DNA of 33,206 bases. Source: Tieghemiomyces parasiticus. Taxonomy: Eukaryota; Kickxellomycota; Dimargaritomycetes; Dimargaritales; Dimargaritaceae. Below, piece after piece: positions 10,177 through 20,797 of this stretch (the first letter of the stretch is position 1; each line of letters opens with the position of its first letter). Under the pieces are notes generated by a model. The model was not told where the DNA came from. It did no database searches and saw only the letters and a program-made list of their open reading frames with translations. The stretch is taken from NCBI GenBank assembly GCA_027575765.1, contig JANBPT010000505.1, forward strand, positions 1 to 33,206, written 5' to 3'. The translations under genes were made by a program, and so were the position numbers.

Positions 10177-11955
10177 ATGTATGCCCTAACGCCTGTCTTT
10201 CGGCGACTGGCCCCCCGCGCTACCGTCGCCCTTCGAGTCCGCTCGGCCTCTCGATCCCTGCTACCCTGCACGGGCCGGCTACCTCTGTTCACCGCTCAAC
10301 CCCAATGCTCGGCCCGAAGCGCATTCAGCACGGAGACACCTGCGGTCGACATTCCGGCCAGCACAAATCCTGCCGAGCCCCGCCCTCTCACTGAGGACCA
10401 ACCAGTTGAATATGCCCAACCGGACACACGTAACTGTCCAGGTTGTGGTGCGGCCTTCCAGTTCAATGATGTCTACAAGCCAGGTTACCTTCCTCTCATC
10501 AAGGCCGACAAATCTATTGCCCCGGCCGCGTACATCGAATCAAGAAAGCTACGGTCTAACGAAAACGTGTTAAGTGACGAGCAGTTTCGCCGGCGGGTTG
10601 AGGCCCTGGACCCCGAGCTCCGGCGTCACTTTGGCGTGGATACGCCAGCCCCTACCAAAACGACGTCCTCGGCCCCAACTGATTCCACTACCGCAGCGAT
10701 CAATACGGAGGAGTCCAACGGGGCAGACCCCAACGTTCGCCGCGTGGTCTGTAAACGCTGCCACGAGATGAACCATCACCACCGGATAGCCCCTAATTGG
10801 CACCGCGACGTGGCGGACGACCCAGAGGTGCTCGAGTTTATGAAGTCCAAGCCTTCGGCCCTAGTCCTCCATGTTCTGGACGTCTATGACCTTCAGGGCA
10901 GTCTCCTCAAGGGCCTCTCCAATTTTATCGGTCACCAGCATCGGGTGATCTTGGTGGTCAACAAGGTCGACTTGCTGCCTAAAGACGTACATCTGCCGCG
11001 GGTGGCTACCTACGTACAACGCATGATGAAGGACTCCGGGGTCCTCAATATCGTGGCCATGCACGTGGTGAGTGCGCGCAAGGTCCACGGCGTCCGTGAA
11101 CTATGCGCCGATCTCATGGCCCTACGCCGTCGCTTCACGCAGTCCCCACCAGATATTTACATGGTGGGCCGGGCCAATGTGGGCAAATCTGAGCTCATCA
11201 ACGCCATGCTGCGTATCAGCTACGGGGGCACGCAGTACAAGGTCACGACGTTCCCTATCCCGGGCACCACCTGTGACGTGGTAGAAATTCCGCTGCAGCG
11301 GTTTCGCAAAGCACTGGTCCCGTACACCCCTGGGGAGGCCCAACGGGCCGGCGGCGAAGTAATCGACCCCGGCACCCTCTACGATACCCCGGGCGTGTTT
11401 AACAACTACTCACTGGCCAAATACCTCAAACCAGATGAGCTCAAACTCACCTGGCCCAAACCGCACCTATCGGTATCGACCTACGGCCTCAAGTGTGGCC
11501 AGTCCCTGTGTATCGGCGGCCTGGGCCGCATCGACCTGCAGGAGGGTGGCGACGCGGCCACGGGTCGCATCATGGTGTCCGTGTTCAGCAACCTCCCCGT
11601 TCATATCACGCAGACCAAGAAGGCGAATGCCATGTTCAATCGCCTGGCCGCGGGTGAACTCGTCCCGGATCTGCACCCACCGGGGCGGACCATGACCCCG
11701 GCGCGCGCCGCCGTACTCCCGCGGCTCAAGTTCGTGAGCAGCCACACACTCGCTAATGAGAACGCCACCATGGCCTGCGCCGACGTGTACTTCATGGGGG
11801 TAGGTTGGGTGGCCATCGCCGGCCGGTTCAAGCACGCCGTCATCCAAGTGCACTCCCTTGGCGGCCGCGGCGCCGGCATTCGGCCGCCGCTCATGCCGTT
11901 TGAGTACCAGTACCGACTGAGTAAGTTCCGCTCCGGCGTGCGGAAGCAGCGCTAG
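10177..11955 (+). CDS. GEP3: Mitochondrial YqeH-family circularly permuted GTPase (Gep3/Mtg3/NOA1 type)
   Basis: A 592-residue intronless protein. The frame is open upstream to a GTG at 10123, but the first ATG is at 10177. The N-terminal 30 residues are rich in Arg, Ala and Ser without acidic residues, as expected of a mitochondrial presequence. Two CxxC pairs, CPGC (87-90) and CKRC (192-195), form the treble-clef zinc site of YqeH proteins; the spacer between them is long and Ser/Thr-rich. GTPase motifs occur in permuted order: G4 NKVD (262-265), then SARK (G5), G1 GRANVGKS (331-338), PGTT (G2) and G3 DTPG (403-406). Family members assist small mitoribosomal subunit assembly in the matrix. 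The tRNA-Asp gene ends 191 bp upstream. An ATG at 10143 in another frame would overlap the start if included in the mRNA. The choice between the symbols GEP3 and NOA1 rests on family resemblance only. Confidence 0.92.
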   Translation: MYALTPVFRRLAPRATVALRVRSASRSLLPCTGRLPLFTAQPQCSARSAFSTETPAVDIPASTNPAEPRPLTEDQPVEYAQPDTRNCPGCGAAFQFNDVYKPGYLPLIKADKSIAPAAYIESRKLRSNENVLSDEQFRRRVEALDPELRRHFGVDTPAPTKTTSSAPTDSTTAAINTEESNGADPNVRRVVCKRCHEMNHHHRIAPNWHRDVADDPEVLEFMKSKPSALVLHVLDVYDLQGSLLKGLSNFIGHQHRVILVVNKVDLLPKDVHLPRVATYVQRMMKDSGVLNIVAMHVVSARKVHGVRELCADLMALRRRFTQSPPDIYMVGRANVGKSELINAMLRISYGGTQYKVTTFPIPGTTCDVVEIPLQRFRKALVPYTPGEAQRAGGEVIDPGTLYDTPGVFNNYSLAKYLKPDELKLTWPKPHLSVSTYGLKCGQSLCIGGLGRIDLQEGGDAATGRIMVSVFSNLPVHITQTKKANAMFNRLAAGELVPDLHPPGRTMTPARAAVLPRLKFVSSHTLANENATMACADVYFMGVGWVAIAGRFKHAVIQVHSLGGRGAGIRPPLMPFEYQYRLSKFRSGVRKQR

Positions 11956-11992
11956 ACGTTGTCTGTGATTTTGGGTTGATGGGTCATGATAT

Positions 11993-11998
11993 AATAAA
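11993..11998 (+). terminator. AATAAA polyadenylation signal for the YqeH-type GTPase gene
   Basis: AATAAA lies 37 nt after the stop codon in an AT-rich context, followed by a T/G-rich stretch, which is a typical 3'-end arrangement. Confidence 0.5.
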
Positions 11999-12379
11999 TA
12001 GTTTTCTCTAGTTTGATGTCGTTCCGTTGTTTATATGTGAGCGTGGGTTTAAGTGGCATGGTGGCGGGTCATAGTAAAATTATAAAAGAAGCCACAAGCA
12101 CGCGGGGGTAAGGATCGTGGAGTGCCGTGTGGGACAGGTCCACAGGTGGTCTAGGCTGCCTGATCTCTCGCCTCTGTAAGGCTCCAATTTTTCGGCTCCG
12201 AAGGGACGCTAACCCTGTAAAGCCGCGTTGGCTGACCTGCGCGGAGGGACCATTCGCGAACTTGGCTGGGAGGGAATCCCCACTAGTCAACCATCAGCCC
12301 TCCTTGCCAGGCGGTTCTATTGACCTTTTCCTCCCCTTCACTTATTTCCTCTGTCCGGGACATCAACGCTATCACTACC
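11999..12379. other. Intergenic region between the GTPase gene and ORC4
   Basis: No gene is seen. It should contain the ORC4 promoter and leader. The last 60 nt before the ORC4 ATG are C/T-rich. No clear TATA box was found. Confidence 0.5.
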
Positions 12380-14792
12380 ATGCTTATGGACATTGACCAC
12401 GACGGTGGATTGTCTGGCGATGACCTACCTACCCATCCCATCGATGTCGTGCAAGGGCCCCCACAGACCGGCCCCGAGGGCACGGTGCGAATCCGCCAGG
12501 TCCGAAATGAACTCTTGAGCGTCCTCAACGAGCGCCGGCAGCCGCGTGAACTGGTGGAACTGGACGAGACCTACGCGTAAGTATCGGTACCTAGCTTAGC
12601 TGGTCGGCGGGGTGCCTCTTGCAGTCCAACGGGGTCGACTGTTTAGCAAGTATCCGGCACGCGAACGGGGCCAGAGGGCAGGCATTATGCGACTTTGCAG
12701 GTGGCCTTGTATCGCTTGCTGACGACCTCGTTTCCTACCACGTTGACACAACCACCTCCATACCCTCCGAATCCTCAACAGTAAAATCCGTAACCTGGTC
12801 GAGAAGACCGTCCTGGAGTCCGAGAGCAACTCGGCCCTGATCACAGGCCAGCGCGGTGCGGGCAAGACGACGGTAAGATGTATACCCTCGCCACCCTGTT
12901 CCTCACTGAGCTACGGCGGCATCAGTAGCCCCTGCGGATATTCTGAAAAGGGGCAATAGTTACCGCAGGCCTATCCTAACCTAATTACTGCCCCCCCTGC
13001 CGGATGTCCCTTTGACCACCCTATCTCTCTGCCATGCACCAGCTGATCCGCAAGGCCGTGGAGGACCTAGCCCAGCGAACCACTGACTTCCAAGTCATCC
13101 CGCTGAACGGCCTGATTCATACCGATGATCGGTCGGCCCTGCGCGAAATAGCCCAGCAACTCGACGCGCGGCAGGCTGGACACCGTACTGGCGGCGACAG
13201 TGGGACACTATCGGCGCAATTAGCCGGTGAGCTCGATACGGACGGCGATGCCTCGGACGACGACCACGTAGACGACGAGGGCCAGACTGCCGGATCGACG
13301 GCCTTCGCCGCCGGGGGCTTTGCGGCCGCTACCTTGCCGACTGCTAGCGCCGGTACCAGAGGGCCCCGCCGGACCTTTGCCGAAACCCTGCTCTACCTCC
13401 TTTCAGTCTTGCAACGCCCTGACGGACGGTCGGCGACGCCACTGGTGATCATTTTGGACGAATTCGATCTCTTTACACAGCACCCGAAACAGACCCTCCT
13501 CTACACCCTCTTTGATATCGTCCAAAGCCAACCTTTACCGCTGGCCGTCATCGGAGTGACCGCGCGCCTCGACGCTGTAGAGCTACTCGAAAAGCGCGTC
13601 AAGAGTCGGTTCTCGCACCGTCAGATCCAGGTATATCCACCGACTAACTACAAGGCATACGTCCAAGCCGCCCAGTCGGCACTCACGGTCGACGTGCCCC
13701 GGAAGAGTGCGCGCACCGCCGCTGACGTGGCTTATCGCCAGGCCTTTAACAAAACGGTCAAAGTACGTTAAGTGGAACATAGGGACCACATCCTGTCGGC
13801 TTTCTCAGGGCAGGAGGATACGCGTTTCTCTCCGGATGGTAAACCCGCGGCCGTACTGCGACGCTAATGCGAAACTTTCCCATCTCTTCTTACCCCACCA
13901 TCCCGGTTTATCCACATTGGTTTTAGAGCCACTTTGACGGATCGGTATTACCACAACTGCTGCGCCGCCAATTCGACCTCTACCGTGATTTACGCAGTCT
14001 CTACCGGCTCCTGGTAAGTTAGTCGCGAACCCTCGGGCACTCGACTCGGTACCACATGACCGCGACCAACAGCCTAACTAACCCAACCGCCCTCTTATTG
14101 CTCTGGTATGATACTGTACTCCTTCAGATACCATGGGTGGCCTTGCTCGGCGCCGACTCGCCATACCTACAACTGGCGACATTCCAGGAGGCCATATCGG
14201 AACAACTCACCGACTGCCACGTCGAGATTCTACTGGGTAAGGAGCTTCAACAGCTCAATTCACTCTGCCGGAGATCCGTCCTAAAGCTATGCATCACGTG
14301 CATACGGCGCGGTGGCGACCATGGTGCTCACCCTTTACCTTAAATCACCCCCCTCTCTCTCTGTGTGTGTGTTACTTCCTGCTAGACCTCTCGCTACTAG
14401 AGCTGTGCCTGCTCATTGCAATCAAACAGTATGCGGACCTACAAATCACCAAGGTCAATTTCGAGATGGTTTATGACGAGTACAAGACATTCATGAGCCG
14501 TACCGGGTCCGTGTCAGGCAGCGGCATGAAACTGTACAAGAAAGCCGTGGCCCTCAAAGCCTTCGAGCACCTGTTTGCCCTCGAACTCATCGGGCCACTG
14601 GACAGCGGTGCGGGAGCAGGTGCCGACGGTGATGGTGGATCACGGGCCGGCCAGGTTACTGCGCCACTTGCCTCGGCTTCCGGGTTAAAAGAGTTTGCTG
14701 CGGTGACTCTCCTCATCGACGCCGTCCAGATCGAGGATGCCGTGGCACGCTACCCGAACTGCCCGCCCCTGATCCGCCAATGGGCGAACTAG
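12380..14792 (+). CDS. ORC4: Origin recognition complex subunit 4, six exons
   Basis: Exons read from splice sites: 12380-12576, 12782-12872, 13043-13762, 13927-14013, 14128-14236 and 14386-14792. The joined length is 1611 nt, giving 536 residues. Donors are GTAAGT, GTAAGA, GTACGT, GTAAGT and GTAAGG; all acceptors are AG and all phases match. An in-frame ATG at 12386 is an alternative start. The AAA+ core shows Walker A GQRGAGKT (from residue 88) split from the following LIRKAVEDL by intron 2, Walker B ILDEFDLF (D235, E236) and the highly conserved ELLEKRVKSRFSHRQI sensor region. The C-terminal winged-helix part contains LSLLELCLLIAIK, FEMVYDEY, ALKAFEHL and the terminal YPNCPPLIRQWA. The complex binds replication origins and loads Mcm2-7. 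A feature unlike animal ORC4 is an acidic Gly/Ala/Ser-rich insert at about 139-206. It converges with eIF3e downstream. Confidence 0.93.
14352..14372 (+). repeat. CT then GT dinucleotide tract inside ORC4 intron 5
   Basis: A CT repeat passes directly into a GT repeat, ending about 13 nt before the acceptor AG at 14384-14385. It occupies the polypyrimidine-tract position of the intron. Confidence 0.75.
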
Positions 14793-15288
14793 GCTCTAGC
14801 CCTGTAGGTGAAGCTTTGCTAGACCATACCGGTATTATTTGTTATAGTAAACCCGCCATACATATTATGAATGAATATCCTGACTAGCGCCGTGGTCGAG
14901 AGGAAGGAGGTTTCTATCCTACGCGTGGCCAAGTCACTTGACGCTTCAGTGCGCTCAGAAGGGAGTTGGCCGCCGTCACTCCAGTCCACCAAGGTAGTTG
15001 TCAATAGGATGTGTGGTTATGACATTTTTAATCACGCGAGCGGCGAGCTCTGTACGGGCCAAGCCGACGCTAAACCTGTTTCCGGAGGGACGTTGACCAA
15101 AAAGTGCGGTGGTTATAACTGGAAGGAATGCGAGGGAAAAGGGAGCGGATGGTAAAAAAAAAGAAAAAGGAATAATCAAAACTACCTAGAAACGGTGAAA
15201 GAGGGGCGAAGCGGCAGCAAGCGAGAGGAAGAAGACGGAAGCCTGTGAGGAGGAAAGGGAGCGGCCGAATAAAACCAAACCCAGGCAA
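14793..15288. other. Convergent 3' interval between ORC4 and eIF3e
   Basis: No gene is seen. It must hold both 3' untranslated regions. An A-rich run lies at about 15153-15170 and an AATAAA on the plus strand near 15268. Short frames on both strands show no family pattern. Confidence 0.5.
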
Positions 15289-16941
15289 CTAGTTGGCGCG
15301 GAGGGGCTTGTTGAAAGAGTAGCTGCTCCCGGACTTATTCTTGAAAGAGCCGGCGTTGGACGACCGGTTGTTGTTGCTGTTGTGCTTGCCGTGGTGCTTG
15401 CCCCCGGCGTGCTTGTCGTCACCGCGCTCGCCGGCCTTGTCGCTCTGGTTGGCGGCGACCGGGTTGCCGTTGCCGGCCACGATGAGGTTCTCGCGCTTCT
15501 CGATAGCCGTCGTGAGTACCTGAGAGCGGAAGGAGATGCCCTTGGTCTTTTCAATGACCTGTTGATAGAGCGAGGTGGCGGACGGGTTGACCACGACGGT
15601 GTTGTCCTTGTAGTTGATCTTGGCATCCATGCGGGTGTCCCGGATCAAGTTGGCGATCCACTTCTCGCCCTCCTCGACGTCCAGGTTGATGCGCTCCGAC
15701 AGCTCAGCAATGTCCACCCGCTGGTGGATGCGGCAGTAGGCCTCGGCCACGAAGCCACGGGCGTTCTCTAAGTAGTCTTCAAGGGTAGAGACTAAAAAGA
15801 AGTCATTCTCCAGCACCCGCTCACTCTCCCGGAGTTTGGCCTGAGCGAGCTCAAAGTCGAAATCCACGTAGATAGCCAGCAAGAAGTCGGTGACGGGGTC
15901 GCGGTATGTGTACGTCTCCTGCTCAATCACCCTGACGAGCTCCCGCAGGTGGTTCTTGCGGCGTTTGTTGGTGATGACGGCGGCGGCCAAGTAGCGCAGG
16001 ATCCACGGGCAGCTGGTCTGGATGGTGTTGAGGTACTGCGGCAAGAAGAACATATCGACAATGCCGTCACGGCCCTTGGGGTGGTTGAAGAAGACAAACA
16101 GCGACCAGTGGATCAACCAGGTGCGCTGCTGGAGTTGTTGGATGGGGTCCGTGAAGGCCTTCATGTCGATACTCTCGCGTAGCTTCTGCATGTCCTCGTA
16201 GGCGGCCTCCCAGTTACCCTGCAAAATCTCCGAGGCTAGCTTTCCCCACAAGGCCGACAGGTTGAGCTCGTTGTCGGTAGACAATACCCGGAAATGGTAC
16301 AGCATATCGGACGAGATACCGTACTGACCGCAGTCGTACTGGAACTTGCCGTAGTGGTACAGGGTCTCGATCATCTCGTCGGTGAAGTTGTAGTTGTCCT
16401 TGAGGAACTGCATGTTGTGGTACTTGTCCTGCCGCAGGGAGCCAATCACGTCGGGGTTCTCAATGACCTCCATGACTTTCTCCGCGTTGTCCTGCAGGTC
16501 ATTCAGAGTAGCCAAGACCTTCTCGCGTTGCTCGAGGAACTCTGGGGAACGGTGCCAGTGGTTGGGGTTAGCGGGTAGAGCAAGAAGAAAGGAAACGGTA
16601 CAGGGGTGGTTAGAAATCCGTGGCGTGGGAGGGTGGGCAGAGTCCGAGACTGAGTATAGCAGGGACAGGAGGTGAGGCCGGAGACAAGCGGAACGTCTCG
16701 GGGTTTCGATCTACTGCTGGGAGCAGGACTCACCTTCGGGGTCGTTCTCGATGCGATGGATCTGCTTGTACAGCTCCTTGGTAAAGTCGACCATGTTCGT
16801 CTTGGAGAGCAGGTCGTACTTGGACTGCAAGAGATCTCCCTCATCGTACAGCTCCTTGACCGATAGGAACTGCAGTAGCGGGAAAACCAGCTGCCGATCC
16901 AAAAAGGGGATCATTTTTTGGGTTAGATCGTAGTCCGCCAT
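15289..16941 (-). CDS. eIF3e: Translation initiation factor eIF3 subunit e (Int6), two exons
   Basis: Exon 1 is 16941-16734, ending phase 1 at a GTGAGT donor; the intron is 16733-16542 (192 nt), ending in CCCCAG; exon 2 is 16541-15289. The joined CDS is 1461 nt, 486 residues, against about 445 in human. The N terminus [23 protein letters not shown] and FLSVKELY matches the eIF3e N-terminal domain. [32 protein letters not shown] and [13 protein letters not shown] are near-identical to animal eIF3e. The PCI domain occupies roughly residues 220-400 and ends in [18 protein letters not shown]. The protein is a cytosolic part of the eIF3 complex on the 40S subunit. The last 65 or so residues are low-complexity (Gly/His/Lys, then Asn/Ser), an extension not present in human. 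Upstream sequence is C/T-rich in the sense strand and free of ATG for about 490 nt. Confidence 0.95.
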
Positions 16942-17431
16942 GGTGACTTGAGGTCTGATACCGGGCACAACGACGCGATGAAGGCGGGAACTAGGGGGAT
17001 GATGACCGGGGTCGGGGAAGAGGGAATCTGAGCAGCGGGATAATCACGAGAGGGTGTTCCGGGAGGAGAGGACAGCCGGGGAAGGGAGATGGAGGATTGA
17101 GGATGCCGGGATGACCTGTGGGATCGGGCCGGGAGGGAATGGAGGAAAAAGCCGGGATGCGAACCAGGTGGGAGTAGAGGCGAGGACTGACTAGCGTCGA
17201 GACCGAAAGACTCTCCGAACACACGAAATGCAAGTGGTGGAAATTATGTCCAGGGAGATTGGAGGGCGGGGTGACCAACTAGGCGGGAGTAAAGCAGATC
17301 TAGACGTGGAGCGATCGGTGGGCTCAAAGACCAGCAAAAACCTTGGGGCTGTGTACTGGACACTCACAACGGGTGGCCAGTTTAGGCGCAGACAGCCTAG
17401 TGTCCAGGCTGGGAGGGGAGGTAGCTGAACA
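16942..17431 (-). promoter_or_regulatory. Pyrimidine-rich ATG-free leader/promoter region of eIF3e
   Basis: Read in the eIF3e sense, there is no ATG across about 490 nt (no CAT on the plus strand). The first 250 nt next to the start are packed with TCCC and ATCCCGGC-like words. This fits a C/T-rich fungal core promoter and leader. Long frames here on the minus strand lack a supported start and are not called as genes. Confidence 0.4.
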
Positions 17432-17955
17432 ACATGCCTAGGTGACAGTAATAGGGCGCAGAGACTACGTGACAAGGTGCCTATGGGCATGGGTTGAAGG
17501 TCCGATAAGCGGGACGGCTGTCCCCGTCTGCCTTGTCCAGTTTGCCAACGAACGGGCTGAAGGGGGGGGGGGGGTTGGCCGTAAGAACCCTATTCAGCCA
17601 GATTCGAAGTGATCAACGGGTCTCATCTCTAGGAAAAAAAGGCAGTGCAAGGATCACCCGCTGGTGTCAAAAGGCGGCCCGTCTGGAATGCCCCGTTTTC
17701 CAATCTATAATTCACGATCACGTGATTCGCAGCATCCAGGCCTGGGGTTTCAGGTCGACCTTATAGGCTTCAGAAACGGGACCGTCACCCCAGGACTTTG
17801 AAACTCGTGTCCCTCTGTATTATATGGGACCGGTTTGTCCGTAGTCCGTGAAAAGAACACCACACATTTAAAAGCATCATAGGCGAGGCGCTTTTATATA
17901 TTGAGCGTCTTTCTAATGCCGCGACGGTCCCAAAATGTAATAATGGTAACCACCT
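17432..17955. other. Intergenic region upstream of eIF3e and downstream of the neurochondrin homologue
   Basis: No gene is seen. A G13 run lies at 17562-17574. The right end should include the 3' untranslated region of the neurochondrin homologue. Confidence 0.5.
17562..17574 (+). repeat. Poly-G run (13)
   Basis: Thirteen consecutive G residues, the longest mononucleotide run noticed in the window; it is likely unstable in length. Confidence 0.9.
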
Positions 17956-20385
17956 TTACCAGTCTAGAGACTCAAGCTGCCGGGCCATCGCCAGGACCTT
18001 TACTCGGTCGGCCGGTGTGATCGGACATGTAGGCCCCGCCTCGTCAGCAATGCTAGCCCAGAGTCTAACGGGCGGCGCCATAAACGGCAGAACGGTCTGG
18101 TATTCGTCAGCAGAGCGGGCACTGTTATGGGGGATATCGAATCCGTGTGCGGGTGCATTGGGTGGTCAGCGGTTAATGATCTATCGCCGTCTGCAGCGGG
18201 CACCGAAGCAATGGTACGCATGTACGGCAGTGCGCCCGATCATTCAACAATGGACTTACCTGGCGTCGATAATCAGGCTAAAGACCTGGATGATGGCCGG
18301 GTGGTCCTTTAGCAGGGACAGGTCCTGGGCAAGCCAGAAGCAGAGCCCACGGAACACGGCCACCAGGATGGGGTCCTTGACCATGGCCGTCGGTCCCAAC
18401 CGTTCCTGTCGGGCGTAAGGGGTCAGCATCGTGTTTGAAATGGGGCGCTTGTTAGATCTGGGTCTCACTGCACGGTATGTACCCCCCCTTTTGCCCGAAT
18501 CATGCTCGGCAGTTACAACAGTACACAACGTAAACTTACCTTCATCTCCTCGAGGTATGCGAGCACGGCTGCAAAGCAGTCCCGCAGCGAGGTCATCCAG
18601 GCAAGGTTCTCCTCGTGGGACTGAGAAGCCATGGCCTCGGCGAGACTCTGGCGGGTATCGTCCGTTGACCGGGGAAACGAAATAGTGTGATGGGGCGTAG
18701 TCCGGGCCTTGGTATTGAGATCATCTTCGTCATCGTCTTCGAGTAGAAGTAGGCAGTCGATTGCCTTCTCCAGGATTACCAGGCAGGCTGGAACCAGGTC
18801 GTCGTGGCGCTGGCGAGTGGTTACGTCCAGTACTTTGCCAGGGGGACAGATCATGCGTTCGTCCAGGGAGATTCTCAGCTCGATGCTGGCGAGTTTGACA
18901 GCCAGGGCTGTGAACTTGACTACCGAGGCAGCAGCCTCCTTTGGTTCATCCTCTTCGGCATTCTGTTCGCCGACGTCGAGGGACAGGGCGGGTGATCCGG
19001 ACTGGTTCCCTAACAGGGTACTGAGCGGCCGGTCAGTACGGGCCTCGGCCTCGAGAATATTCGCGGATAGCAGATCATCGTTGCAGGGACCGACCGGAAG
19101 CAAAAACAGGTCACCGAAGAGTCGGAGCAAGTGGGCTATGACCAGGACACTAACGTCTTTGTCCTCCGCCGAACCTGGTGGCATTGGATAATGGGGGGAG
19201 GGGTGATGGTTACATAGTTAAAAAAGATGCCAGCAGATTAGCCCATAGGATATCGCAGCAAGAACTACGTCGGACTGTTTGAATACAGTATAAAAAATAA
19301 AAATAAAAATATGGTAAGGCATTTAAACATTCGAGCTTACCTGAATTACGTCGCTGGGTCTCGGCGATGACCACTTTAATGTAATAGAACGAGTGGAGTA
19401 GAAGGGCTTGTTCCAACGGCATCGCAGTGACGGAGGATGACGTTGGGTCGTCACCAGCCGTCGGGTACATAAGAGTCTGCAGAAACGCCGAATCCGTATC
19501 GGCCTGCGCGCCTAGGGTGTTACAGAAAGCCTCCAGTAGAGCGAGTTTGCGCGAGCCAGAACTCTGGTGGACAGCCAGGGCAGCATTAAAGAAGGTCAGC
19601 GCCCACAGGTAGGTGACATCCCTAGGCCGCACCATTAATCGTTGGGAAGCTGGCCTGGGCGACGTGTCGGCCGCGACGAGGGCAGGGAGGTCTACCAGGA
19701 TACTGCGGATCACCGACTGGACAAAGGTCGCTGTTTCGCCGTCGGATAGCAACAACGCCGCCAATTGTGGGACCAGTGTGGCGCCTGGCTTGACCAGGAA
19801 AGCAAGCCCCGCCGGGACACTGGCAAACTGCGCCACGAGCGGGAGTAGCTCGTGAATGTGTGCGTGGTCCTGGGCCGCGAGGGCGGTGGTGAGTACGCGG
19901 GCCAGGCCTGGCACTACCGTTGTGAGGCTAGGGTGACCGAGGAGCCGCGGGTGGGCGGCAAAGCTACTCACGATAGCCACGGCCAGATCCTGATACGCAC
20001 GGGCGTCCTCACCTTCAGTACAGGGGAAACCGTGGGCATATGGTTTCGGATGGTGAGTGGGTAACATCAATTCGGGTCGTTAGGAGATACGGCCGTCAGA
20101 GTTAGGTCACGGCCAGGCCTCAATAGCCGAACAACACCTCACACTGTTGCCAACTACAGACAACCTACCTGTGGCGGAGACCAGTCGACCGAGGAACCGG
20201 GGGTCGATCGCTTCGAGAATCCGCTCCAGGGCTGCCTCGTCCTGCGGCTCGACCACCTTGGTCAGCAGAAGCAAACCGGCAAACTTTTCCTCGTCGGACC
20301 GCCGTGGGCCGAGGAGAGCAAGGCATTGTTCCAGAGCGGCGGGGGGTGCAGACTCCGTCGGACTCGCGAAGGATTCGACCGGCAT
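17956..20385 (-). CDS. NCDN: Neurochondrin-family protein, five exons
   Basis: Exons: 20385-20169, 20012-19341, 19174-18540, 18447-18260 and 18121-17956. Introns are 156, 166, 92 and 138 nt. Phases close (1, 1, 0, 2) and the CDS is 1878 nt, 625 residues; human neurochondrin has 729. The N terminus ALEQCLALLGPRRSDEEKFAG plus LLLLTKV resembles the family's opening helix-repeat motif (S-D-x-E-x-F-A-A-L-L-L-V-T-K). FLGRLV and the following HPRLLGHP also fit. In exon 3, VKFTALAVKLASIELRIS (about 382-399) matches the conserved central motif, and exon 4 carries the ILVAVFRGLCFWLAQD block. The fold is expected to be all-helical (ARM-like). Exon 3 includes two acidic linkers (EQNAEEDEPKE and LLEDDDEDDL). 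Animal neurochondrin acts in neuronal signalling; no fungal function is known to me. Start choice: first ATG giving the conserved N terminus; an upstream in-frame ATG near 20454 adds 23 unconserved residues. Exon 5 is the least certain exon. Confidence 0.82.
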
Positions 20386-20797
20386 GGCTTGAAGGATTGA
20401 ATTCTGACGAATCGGAGGTGGAGAAATTGAGTTAAGGTAGAATGGGGAGTGCAATTACCCAGGGACTGTCAGAGCCATTAGCTGCTGCTTTTTTAGAGGG
20501 GCAGCTGAGACGCGAAGGTCCCGACCATTTAGGAAAGTGAGGACACAAGGTTCCTTGTAGTGAGCAATCATATGTCCCCTAAAAGTCAGTTCTTACTACA
20601 AGAGCTTGGGCTACCCCCCCCCCCCTTCACACACACACACACACACGTTACAATCTAGGTCCAGAATGATCGTTGCAGCGACCACACTCAAGTCCTATGG
20701 TTTACGAAAAGATACATCAACCTTTATGGAGTTGCCACATTCGCGATATGTCGAAGGTGCTAAAATTATATCAACCCAAGTGAAGACCCTAGCCGGT
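20386..20797. other. Intergenic region between the neurochondrin homologue and the 1010-residue gene
   Basis: No gene is seen. It holds the promoter of the neurochondrin homologue and the 3' end of the 1010-residue gene. The notable content is a C12 run followed by a CA repeat, annotated separately. Confidence 0.5.
20614..20646 (+). repeat. Compound microsatellite: C12 then CA repeat
   Basis: Twelve C residues (20614-20625), TT, then about nine CA units (20628-20646). It lies about 230 bp upstream of the neurochondrin-family start codon, within its likely promoter. Confidence 0.9.
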
